Source: Polaromonas sp.
GTDB lineage: Bacteria > Pseudomonadota > Gammaproteobacteria > Burkholderiales > Burkholderiaceae_C
Assembly: GCA_023259235.1 (NCBI GenBank)
Contig: JAHFQQ010000225.1
Span: 1-5,572, forward strand
DNA: 5,572 nucleotides
Direction: 5' to 3'
Shown: one piece after another, positions 1-5,572 of the stretch
How the letters are laid out: the number at the start of each line of letters is the position of its first letter
How positions within the stretch are numbered: position 1 is the first letter of the stretch
Made by a program: the position numbers and the translations under genes
The notes under the pieces: model-generated
Databases searched by the model: none
Told to the model about the DNA's origin: nothing
What the model saw: only the letters and a program-made list of their open reading frames with translations

Positions 1-756
1 GGGGTCTTCGATGCTGGCGACGATCCGCACCGCGCCACCGCAGTGGGCGCAGGTGGTGACGTCGATGGAAAAGACCCGCTTGAGCCGTTGCGCCCAGCTC
101 ATCGCACGGCGCTTCTGCTCGGGGCTGCGCGGCTCGTCGTGGGCGCTGACGTCCACCGGCACTGCATCGCTCGCAGGCCGCTTGCCGCGCCCCGATGGCG
201 TCAGCTGCGCGCGCAGGTTTGCATTCGGGGCGAATACGCCGTGGAAGCGGGTGAGATGCGCGCGAGGTGGCGGGACCAGTGCCGCCAGCTTGGCGATGAA
301 GTCCACCGCATCCCATTCGACATGCGTGGTCCCATTGCGCCACGGCGTCTTGAGCTGGTAACGCACCCTACCCTGCGGTGAGATCGACAGCCGCTGCTCG
401 CTGATCGCCGGGCGCGTGATGTAGCGGCACAGCTTTTCGAGCTTGTGGCTCTCGTGTGCTTCCGCGGCCACGCCGGCATGCAGCGAGAAGCCGCCGACCT
501 TGCCGGCATCGCCCTCCAGCGAGCCTGCGTCACCGGGCAATGTTTGCAGCGTGACGACCTTGCGGCCAGCGTCGCGACCGGTGGCGATGCGGTAGGTCAT
601 CGAACTCATCCGCAGCCCATCCATGCCGTCGTCGCTACCCGCGCTGTCGGACAGAAACACGGATTCGTCCTCGCCTTCCAGCCAGCCTTTGCGCGTCAGG
701 TGCCGGCACACGCGATGCGCGATGGTGTTGGCCAGTTCCGTCAGTTGCGCCGATGT
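1..756 (-). mobile_element. IS91-family insertion sequence, internal fragment
   Basis: This is the remnant of an IS91-like element, recognised only from its transposase reading frame on the minus strand. It continues beyond the left edge and is cut at 756/757, where the terminal GGGG of the IS1071-like inverted repeat begins. Neither the origin end nor the termination end of the IS91-like element is in the window, so its subgroup cannot be named. The loss of its upstream half implies it was present before the IS1071-like end arrived. Confidence 0.8.
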
Positions 757-771
757 GGGGTCTCCTCGTTT
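1..771 (-). pseudogene. IS91-family transposase, N-terminally truncated and open at the left edge
   Basis: One open minus-strand frame of 257 codons runs from just after a TGA at 774-772 down to the left edge. In reading order it contains TSAQLTELANTI, GRKVVTLQTLPGDAG, KVGGFSLHAGV, LEKLCRYITRPAISE, VRYQLKTPWRNGTTHVEW, ARLTRFHGVFAPN-like text (seen here as AHLTRFHGVFAPN), MSWAQRLKRVFSID and a cysteine pair in TTCAHCGG followed by SIEDP. These are hallmarks of the C-terminal half of IS91-type rolling-circle (HUH) transposases, which nick and transfer single strands at the element ends. The tyrosine of LCRYI (codon 423-421) is the likely nucleophile. The N-terminal zinc-binding part and the HUH metal site, which lie upstream in the family, are missing. 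The first five codons (771-757) are IS1071 terminal-repeat sequence, not transposase. An internal ATG at 600-598 exists, but no functional product is expected. Confidence 0.85.
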
Positions 772-866
772 TCAGTGCAATAAGTGACGGTACGCAAAGC
801 TAGCACTGGCGCGGGGGTGGTCTGGGTAGACCGTTGATTTCATTGACTTTCCTGTTCGCTTTGTAA
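757..866 (+). repeat. Left terminal inverted repeat of the IS1071-like element
   Basis: The outer bases GGGGTCTCCTCGTTTTCAG are the Tn3-family-like terminus where the transposase binds and cleaves. The inner boundary at 866 is set by the known repeat length of about 110 bp for IS1071, not by a visible partner, because no matching copy exists in the window. Inside it, GGTCT (819-823) and AGACC (828-832) form a perfect 5-bp stem with a 4-base loop. TTGACT at 843-848 resembles a -35 box for the transposase gene, but no convincing -10 lies at normal spacing. The five bases just outside (752-756, GATGT) would be one copy of the 5-bp target duplication expected for this family. Confidence 0.7.
819..832. 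repeat. Perfect short hairpin inside the left terminal repeat
   Basis: GGTCT and AGACC flank the loop GGGT. The structure lies in the inner part of the terminal repeat, 70 bp upstream of the transposase start. It may be a protein-binding palindrome or structured leader RNA. It lacks a T-run, so it does not look like a terminator. Confidence 0.4.
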
Positions 867-891
867 ACGGGTATGGTGGCCTCCCACTTTT

Positions 892-895
892 GAGG
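892..895 (+). promoter_or_regulatory. Ribosome-binding site of the IS1071-like transposase
   Basis: GAGG, six bases before the ATG at 902, is a good Shine-Dalgarno match. It decides in favour of 902 over the in-frame TTG at 890, which overlaps this site. Confidence 0.6.
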
Positions 896-901
896 TTCAC
901 G

Positions 902-3817
902 ATGCAGGGTTGGCACACAACGTTTTTGGGGATGCGTGGGCTCCCCCGCGATATCAGCGACTTCGAGATGAAGGCATTTTTCACCTTCGATGGTGCCGAG
1001 CGCGACGCAATCAATGCACGCCGAGGTGATTCCCACAAGCTTGGTCTGGCGCTCCATATTGGTTTCCTGCGCATGAGTGGGCGTTTGCTCGGTGCCTTTC
1101 GGGTAATTCCAGTAGCCTTGTGGCGCCACCTTGGCAACGAGCTTGGCATTGCAGCACCAGAAGTCGCCTCGCTGAGAGCCATGTATGAACGCGGGCGCAC
1201 GCTATTCGATCACCAACAAGTAGCCTGCACGGTCCTTGGATTCCAGTGGATGAGCGAGCACCAGCGCCGCTCACTGGTACGTGAACTGCGCGACGAAGTG
1301 GCGCGCTGCGCCGACCGCGATCAGCTACTCGTGCGGGCGCGTCAATGGCTGTACAAGAACAAGCTGGTGATCGTGCACGAGCGGGCAATTCGGACACTGA
1401 TTGCGGCGGCACTTGCCCAGCTTGAAGTTGAAACAGGCACCGCCATCGCCGCCAGCGTTGATCCAGCAACACTTGATCGCTGGCGAGCCTCAGTTTCAGA
1501 GCTGCGCCCAGATGGACAAACCCAGCAGAGTTGGCTATGGGCTGCACCGGCGAAACACTCAACCCGCCAAATCAGCGAGGTACTGGAGCGCATCGACCTG
1601 CTTTACACGCTGGACGTTCATAAGCACCTGGCAGACATCCCCGATCTCATCTTGCGCCGCTACGCGCGCCGACTTGTCTCCAGGCCGCCCTCAGCCGGAG
1701 CCAAGATCAAAGAGCCAGCGCGCACCGTGGAGGTCGCATGCTTTCTTCGGTATTGCCTGTTCACCACCACAGACCAGTTGATCCTTATGGTGCAGCGCCG
1801 GATCGCCGATCTGTGGCGTCAGGCTGCCGCCGATGTCCCCGCTACCGTCAATTGGGCCGCAATGTACAAAACGCTGCTCGGCGAACTTGTTGCCTTGAGC
1901 GCGCAAGGTGCGGTGCCAGATGCTGAGTTGCGTGCCCGTCTTGAAGCCTTGATCACCGAAACCCAGAAACGCAAACCACCGAGCAGGGCCTCCCTGGTCC
2001 GCGAGGGATTGATTGATGGAATTCGCCCCGTGCGGTCGTTGCTCGTCGCCATTGCAAAGCTGCCCTGGCAGGCCACCGGCGAGCATCCTGCCATCGAGTA
2101 CCTTGCCAAGCTGCAAGCTTTATATCTCAAAGGATCCAGAAAGCTGCCAGTTGAAGTGGTGGCACCAAGTCTGGGAATGATCTGGCAGGTTTCGATCTCC
2201 AGCCCAGACCGGGAACGGGCGTTTCAGGCGTTGGAGGTGGCCACCCTGTTTGCCCTGCGCCGCGCGGTGCGCAATGGCTCGGTCTGGATTGAGCACAGCC
2301 TGAGCTTTCGGGGTCGTGCGCGCTTGTTCTTCACGGACGAGCGTTGGCAGGCAGAGTCCAAGAAACACTATGCCCGTCTATCGTTACCCAGCAAGGCTGC
2401 CACTTTCTTGAAGCCTTTGCTGGCCAGAGTAACTGCCGGTGTCGATGCGGTGGCCGCTGCAGCCCGCAGTGGCGTACTGCGCGTGGATGATGAACTCCAT
2501 TTGTCGCCATTGCCCGCAGAGGACGAAGACCCAGAAGTGACCAAGCTGCGCGCGGCTTTGGATCACCGCATCGGTGAGGTTCAATTGCCGGAAGTGATTC
2601 TGGCCGTTGACGCCCAGGTGCGCTTTAGCTGGATCATGCTCGGACGTGAGCCGCGCTCTACCGACGAGCTGCTGATGGTCTATGCCGGCATCATGGCCCA
2701 CGGCACCAGTCTGACTGCGGTCGAATGCGCGCGCATGATTCCGCAATTGTCTGCCACCAGCATTCGCCAGGCCATGCGCTGGGCGCGGGACGAACGGCGT
2801 CTGAGCCAGGCCTGCCAGGCTGTGCTGGAATTCATGCAGCGACACCCGATTGCCGCCACCTGGGGGCGGTCCGATTTGGCATCTTCTGACATGATGAGCA
2901 TGGAGACCACCAAACGGGTGTGGCAAGCCCGGCTTGATCCTCGGCGCAACACACCTTCCATTGGAATCTACTCCCATGTAAAAGACCGGTGGGGCATCTT
3001 CCATGCGCAGCCCTTTGTGCTCAATGAGCGCCAGGCGGGCGTGGCCATTGAAGGTGTCATCCGCCAAGAAAAGCTGGAGACCAGCCAGCTTGCTGTGGAT
3101 ACCCATGGCTACACCGACTTTGCCATGTCACATGCCCGTTTGCTTGGTTTTGATCTTTGCCCGCGGTTGAAGGAACTCAAACAGCGCCACCTCTTTGTGC
3201 CACGCGGCACCAAAGTGCCCGCAGAAATCGCTGCGGTGTGCGAAGCCAATGTCGACGTCGCTTTGATCGAAAAGCATTGGGATAGTCTGGTGCACCTGGC
3301 AGCCTCGGTCATGAGCGGACATGCCAGTGCGGTGGCAGCTCTTGCGCGGTTCGGTTCTGCCGCCCAGGGCGATCCAATCTATGAGGCTGGCGTGCAATTG
3401 GGGCGGTTGCTGCGTACGGCGTTTTTGGCTGACTACTTTGTCAAGGACGCTTTCAGGAACGAGTTGCGCCGGGTGCTCAATCGGGGCGAGGCTGTTAACG
3501 CCCTCAAGCGCGCCATTTATACCGGCCGGATCAGCCCGGCGCAGGCCAAACGTGTCGATGAAATGCAGGCTGTGGCCGATGCGTTGAGCCTGATGGCCAA
3601 CATCGTGATGGCGTGGAATACCTCACAGATGCAGGCGGTCCTGGATCGCTGGTCGAACCGCCGCCAGGTCATTCCACCGGAACTGATCGGGAAGATTGCG
3701 CCCACCAGGCTGGAGAGCATCAACTTGCGGGGTGTGTTTCGCTTCCCGGTTGACCGCTATGCTGACCAAATCCTGCCTTCGCGGCCAAATGCATCGATAA
3801 CTGGCACCAATGGATGA
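902..3817 (+). CDS. tnpA: Tn3-family transposase of IS1071 type
   Basis: This 971-residue DDE transposase acts in the cytoplasm on the terminal repeats and drives replicative (cointegrate) transposition. The ATG at 902 is preferred: GAGG at 892-895 sits six bases upstream, the product begins MQGWHTTFLGMRGLP, and 971 residues fits the IS1071 protein. An in-frame TTG at 890 would add four residues. The N-terminal part (roughly residues 1-160) looks like the DNA-binding region of Tn3 transposases (DUF4158-like). The C-terminal DDE_Tnp_Tn3 domain (about 560-950) shows SSDMMS with D663, AVDTHGYTD with D733, and LNRGEAVNALKRA with E863. LLGFDLCPRLKEL is the equivalent of the conserved LLGFRFAPR-type segment. 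The frame has no internal stop or frameshift, so the enzyme is probably intact even though the element seems to lack its right end. No resolvase gene is adjacent. Confidence 0.95.
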   Translation: MQGWHTTFLGMRGLPRDISDFEMKAFFTFDGAERDAINARRGDSHKLGLALHIGFLRMSGRLLGAFRVIPVALWRHLGNELGIAAPEVASLRAMYERGRTLFDHQQVACTVLGFQWMSEHQRRSLVRELRDEVARCADRDQLLVRARQWLYKNKLVIVHERAIRTLIAAALAQLEVETGTAIAASVDPATLDRWRASVSELRPDGQTQQSWLWAAPAKHSTRQISEVLERIDLLYTLDVHKHLADIPDLILRRYARRLVSRPPSAGAKIKEPARTVEVACFLRYCLFTTTDQLILMVQRRIADLWRQAAADVPATVNWAAMYKTLLGELVALSAQGAVPDAELRARLEALITETQKRKPPSRASLVREGLIDGIRPVRSLLVAIAKLPWQATGEHPAIEYLAKLQALYLKGSRKLPVEVVAPSLGMIWQVSISSPDRERAFQALEVATLFALRRAVRNGSVWIEHSLSFRGRARLFFTDERWQAESKKHYARLSLPSKAATFLKPLLARVTAGVDAVAAAARSGVLRVDDELHLSPLPAEDEDPEVTKLRAALDHRIGEVQLPEVILAVDAQVRFSWIMLGREPRSTDELLMVYAGIMAHGTSLTAVECARMIPQLSATSIRQAMRWARDERRLSQACQAVLEFMQRHPIAATWGRSDLASSDMMSMETTKRVWQARLDPRRNTPSIGIYSHVKDRWGIFHAQPFVLNERQAGVAIEGVIRQEKLETSQLAVDTHGYTDFAMSHARLLGFDLCPRLKELKQRHLFVPRGTKVPAEIAAVCEANVDVALIEKHWDSLVHLAASVMSGHASAVAALARFGSAAQGDPIYEAGVQLGRLLRTAFLADYFVKDAFRNELRRVLNRGEAVNALKRAIYTGRISPAQAKRVDEMQAVADALSLMANIVMAWNTSQMQAVLDRWSNRRQVIPPELIGKIAPTRLESINLRGVFRFPVDRYADQILPSRPNASITGTNG

Positions 3818-3875
3818 AACCGACCACGGTTTGACGCCACGAATCGCAGATTTGAAAGTGAACACCCGAGTTCGA

Positions 3876-3905
3876 CACCAAAATGCCGATTTCGCATTTT
3901 TGGTG
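3876..3905. terminator. Strong hairpin, possible transcription terminator after the IS1071-like transposase
   Basis: CACCAAAATGC (3876-3886) pairs with GCATTTTTGGTG (3894-3905) across a 7-base loop, giving an 11-bp stem with one bulged T. It lies 59 bp after the transposase stop. The T-run is inside the stem rather than after it, so it is not a classic intrinsic terminator. It could instead shield the next transposase gene from read-through transcription or be a protein-binding palindrome. The structure is seen directly; its function is inferred. Confidence 0.4.
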
Positions 3906-3936
3906 AAGCCGCTTCCATGTGAATCAACGACTTATG

Positions 3937-3948
3937 CGCATTTTTGCG
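3937..3948. repeat. Small hairpin CGCA-TTTT-TGCG
   Basis: A perfect 4-bp stem with a 4-base loop lies between the larger hairpin and the direct repeats. It is too short to be assigned a function and could occur by chance. Confidence 0.2.
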
Positions 3949-3953
3949 GAAGT

Positions 3954-3989
3954 TTTGTAGTGGCAACTGCATGAATGCTTTGTAGTGGC
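3954..3989 (+). repeat. Two 11-bp direct repeats, TTTGTAGTGGC, period 25 bp
   Basis: Identical copies lie at 3954-3964 and 3979-3989, in the same orientation, 31 to 66 bp before the IS1634-like start codon. One of them may be the left terminal sequence of the IS1634-like element and the pair may form transposase-binding sites. They may also mark duplicated or abutting element ends. The right end of the element lies outside the window, so an inverted copy cannot be sought here. Confidence 0.5.
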
Positions 3990-4007
3990 TCAATTGGGGT
4001 GTTGCGC

Positions 4008-4013
4008 TATACT
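4008..4013 (+). promoter_or_regulatory. Candidate -10 box directly before the IS1634-like transposase
   Basis: TATACT matches five of six bases of the sigma-70 -10 consensus and ends six bases before the ATG at 4020. Transcription would begin at or very near the A of the start codon, giving a leaderless message. No good -35 hexamer stands at 16-18 bp spacing (the bases there are around GTGGCT), so on its own it would be a weak promoter. Confidence 0.35.
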
Positions 4014-4019
4014 TGCGGC

Positions 4020-5572
4020 ATGTTCATCAAGCTCACCCGCTCCAAAAGCCGCACCTACGCCCAGTTGGTCGAGTCCTTCCGTGACGAGCAAGGTCAGCCT
4101 CGCCAGCGCACGGTGGCCACTCTGGGTCGCGTTGATGAGGACGGCGGCACGGTCGATGCCGTGCTGCGTACCTTGCTTCGTGCCAAGGGCCGCAGCGGCG
4201 TGGACATCACCACGCCCCAGGTGCGCTTTGAATCGGCCTTGGCGCTCGGTGATGTCTGGGCTCTTGATCAACTCTGGCGTGAACTAGGCTTTGACGCCCT
4301 GGCGGCGGTCTTCCGGCGTGCACGCTACACCACCCCCATCGAGCAGGCCATCCGTGTCATGGTCTTCAACCGCCTGTGCGATGCCGACTCCAAGCTGGGC
4401 ACCCTGCGCTGGCTGCAAACCGTGAGCATGCCGGGAGTTGATGCCGACAAGCTCAGCCACCAGCAACTGCTGCGCAGCATGGATGCGCTCATGGACCACC
4501 AAGATGCCGTCAACGATACCGTGGCTCATCTGCTGCGCCCCTTGATCGATGAAGAGCTCTCGGTGGCCTTCTACGACCTGACCACCATCCGGGCGCAAGG
4601 CTTTAGTGAGCAAGGCGGTGATGTGCGCCGCTTCGGCATGTCCAAGGAGGGACTGATCGCCCGCCAGTTCATGCTGGGTGTGGTGCAAACAGCCGATGGC
4701 ATGCCCATCCACCATGAGGTCTTTGCTGGCAACGCGGCCGAGGCGCCCACGCTGCTGCCCATGCTGGGCACCTTGCTCAAGCGCTATCCGCACATCCGGC
4801 GCCTGGTCATCGTGGCAGACCGGGGCCTGCTGTCGCTCGACAACGTCGCAGCCCTGTCTGAGCTGAAGCTGCCCAGCGGCCAGCCGATGGAATTCATCCT
4901 GGCGGTGCCGGGGCGGCGTTATAGCGAGTTCGCCGAAGTCCTGCAGGCCATGCAGGCCAAGATGGCCGACGCATCGTGTGAGGTCATTGAGGAAACCCGC
5001 TGGGGTGAGCATCGACTGGTGATCGCCCACGACCCCGTCACCGCGCAGGAGCAATCGGCCCAGCGGCAAGGCAAGATCGACGCATTGCACGTACGCGCTG
5101 CCGAACTGGCGGGCAAGCTCGATGCGCAAGACGATGGCGTGATGCGCCGCGGTCGCAAGCTCTCCGACAGTGGTGCCAAGGCGCGCTTCTTCCACGAGGT
5201 CAGCGACGCTCACCTCAGCCGCATCATCAAGGTCGACCTGCAGTCCGACGTGTTCACCTATGCGCTCGATACGCAGGCCCTGCAGCGTGCCGCACTCATG
5301 GACGGCAAGCTGATGCTGGTGACCAACGTGGCCGATCTCAGTGCCACCGAGGTCGTGCAGCGCTACAAGGCCTTGGCCGATATCGAGCGGGGCTTCAAGG
5401 TACTCAAGTCCGAGATCGAGATCGCCCCCGTCTTCCACCGTCTGCCCGAGCGCATCAAGGCCCACGCCAGCATCTGCTTCATGGCGCTGATCCTGTACCG
5501 GGTCATGCGCCAGCGCCTCAAACTCGCTGGCAGCCCGCTGAGTCCCGAAGCCGCGCTGGCCAGTCTGCGGCG
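4020..5572 (+). CDS. IS1634-family DDE transposase, 3' end outside the window
   Basis: 517 complete codons are read without a stop up to the right edge. The protein would cut and join the ends of its own insertion sequence. It begins MFIKLTRSKSRTYAQLVESF, the usual opening of this family, which supports the ATG at 4020 although no Shine-Dalgarno sequence precedes it. The DDE catalytic domain (about residue 180 onward) shows FYDLTTI with D186, VIVADRGLLS with D267, and YKALADIERGFKVLK with E456. K463 lies seven residues after E456, the E(6)K spacing of IS4-related transposases. About 190 residues separate the second D and the E, in agreement with the insertion domain of this group. Residues 345-385 are rich in A, E, K, R and Q and are probably helical. 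The sequence continues in the conserved HASICFMALILYRVMRQRL segment and stops short of the extreme C-terminus. The frame looks intact. Family-level assignment is confident; the exact element is not named. Confidence 0.92.
   Translation, partial: MFIKLTRSKSRTYAQLVESFRDEQGQPRQRTVATLGRVDEDGGTVDAVLRTLLRAKGRSGVDITTPQVRFESALALGDVWALDQLWRELGFDALAAVFRRARYTTPIEQAIRVMVFNRLCDADSKLGTLRWLQTVSMPGVDADKLSHQQLLRSMDALMDHQDAVNDTVAHLLRPLIDEELSVAFYDLTTIRAQGFSEQGGDVRRFGMSKEGLIARQFMLGVVQTADGMPIHHEVFAGNAAEAPTLLPMLGTLLKRYPHIRRLVIVADRGLLSLDNVAALSELKLPSGQPMEFILAVPGRRYSEFAEVLQAMQAKMADASCEVIEETRWGEHRLVIAHDPVTAQEQSAQRQGKIDALHVRAAELAGKLDAQDDGVMRRGRKLSDSGAKARFFHEVSDAHLSRIIKVDLQSDVFTYALDTQALQRAALMDGKLMLVTNVADLSATEVVQRYKALADIERGFKVLKSEIEIAPVFHRLPERIKAHASICFMALILYRVMRQRLKLAGSPLSPEAALASLR

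Larger units (their letters stand above)
757..3817 (+). mobile_element. IS1071-like element (Tn3 family), left end and transposase present, right end not found
   Basis: The element starts at 757 with a GGGGTCTCC-type terminus typical of Tn3-family ends and carries a single long transposase. Having only a transposase, with no resolvase, res site or passenger, matches IS1071, which is known as a roughly 3.2-kb element with inverted repeats of about 110 bp. An intact copy starting at 757 would end near 3960. No reverse complement of the left terminus (a sequence ending in GAGGAGACCCC) occurs there or anywhere to 5572. The stated end is therefore the transposase stop; the true junction lies somewhere in 3818-3990. 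The element appears truncated, or split by the IS1634-like element with its right end outside the window. Naming rests on remembered family features. Confidence 0.85.
3818..4019. other. Non-coding junction between the IS1071-like and IS1634-like transposase genes
   Basis: No convincing gene is present on either strand. The stretch is visibly AT-richer than both neighbours from about 3870 to 3960. It must contain the right-hand limit of the IS1071-like sequence and the left end of the IS1634-like element. It does not contain the reverse complement of 757-866, which an intact IS1071 would have near 3851-3960. It holds one strong hairpin (3876-3905), one small hairpin (3937-3948) and an 11-bp direct repeat (3954-3964 and 3979-3989). 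The exact junction cannot be fixed from this sequence alone. Confidence 0.7.
3954..5572 (+). mobile_element. IS1634-family insertion sequence, left part
   Basis: The element is identified by its transposase, which begins at 4020 and runs off the right edge. The left limit is provisional: it is set at the first TTTGTAGTGGC repeat because short terminal repeats close to the gene are usual for insertion sequences. The second repeat (3979) or a point further left in the non-coding stretch are equally possible. No target duplication can be recognised because the right end is missing. Confidence 0.55.

Noticed and set aside
1..12. GGGGTCTTCG at the left edge resembles the IS1071 terminus GGGGTCTCCTCG.
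   Set aside because: The similarity ends after about seven bases, and these bases encode the conserved SIEDP segment of the IS91-family transposase on the minus strand, so this is chance.
890..901. TTG at 890 as the start of the IS1071-like transposase.
   Set aside because: The ATG at 902 has a GAGG site at proper spacing and gives the expected 971 residues; the TTG overlaps that site.
2384..3106. Minus-strand open frame of 240 codons.
   Set aside because: It is a shadow of the Tn3-family transposase, covering its catalytic region, and has no recognisable motifs.
3985..4287. Plus-strand open frame of 100 codons starting just before the IS1634-like gene.
   Set aside because: It overlaps the conserved N-terminus of the transposase in another frame and has no family-like sequence.
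5028..5042. ACGACCCCGTC as a possible right terminus of the IS1071-like element.
   Set aside because: Only the short GACCCC core matches. It lies inside the conserved frame of the IS1634-like transposase and has no further similarity to the left repeat.
4284..5465. Long minus-strand open frame of 393 codons.
   Set aside because: It lies wholly opposite the IS1634-family transposase, whose conserved motifs fix the coding strand. The product is rich in H, Q, G and L with no recognisable domain, as expected for an antisense frame in GC-rich DNA.

Overview
The window is accessory DNA made almost entirely of mobile-element genes. The GC-rich coding sequence and the element types (IS91-like, IS1071-like, IS1634-like) suggest a proteobacterium, most likely a betaproteobacterium of the Comamonadaceae/Burkholderiales type or one of its plasmids. 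IS1071 is known to be common there beside catabolic and resistance genes. The host assignment is inference; no chromosomal or plasmid backbone gene is visible.

Layout. (1) Positions 1-756, minus strand: the C-terminal part of an IS91-family transposase. It runs off the left edge and is cut at its upstream side at 756/757. (2) Positions 757-3817: an IS1071-type Tn3-family element. It begins with a GGGG-starting terminal inverted repeat at 757 and carries one long transposase gene (902-3817, plus strand) with a complete DDE set and no resolvase or cargo. (3) Positions 3818-4019: about 200 bp without a gene, AT-richer than its surroundings. It holds a strong hairpin, a smaller hairpin and an 11-bp direct repeat. 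The expected right inverted repeat of the IS1071-like element is not found here. (4) Positions 4020-5572, plus strand: an IS1634-family (IS4-related) DDE transposase, open at the right edge. All three catalytic acidic residues lie inside the window.

Interpretation. The IS1071-like element (or its left end) landed in an older IS91-like element and broke it. The right end of IS1071 was then lost or displaced by the IS1634-like element or by an accompanying rearrangement. The genes do not form a pathway; each transposase would act only on its own ends. I see no sign of a new defence, metabolic or regulatory system. The points most worth a second look are the two junctions, the missing right inverted repeat, the repeat pair before the IS1634-like gene, and that gene's apparently leaderless start.
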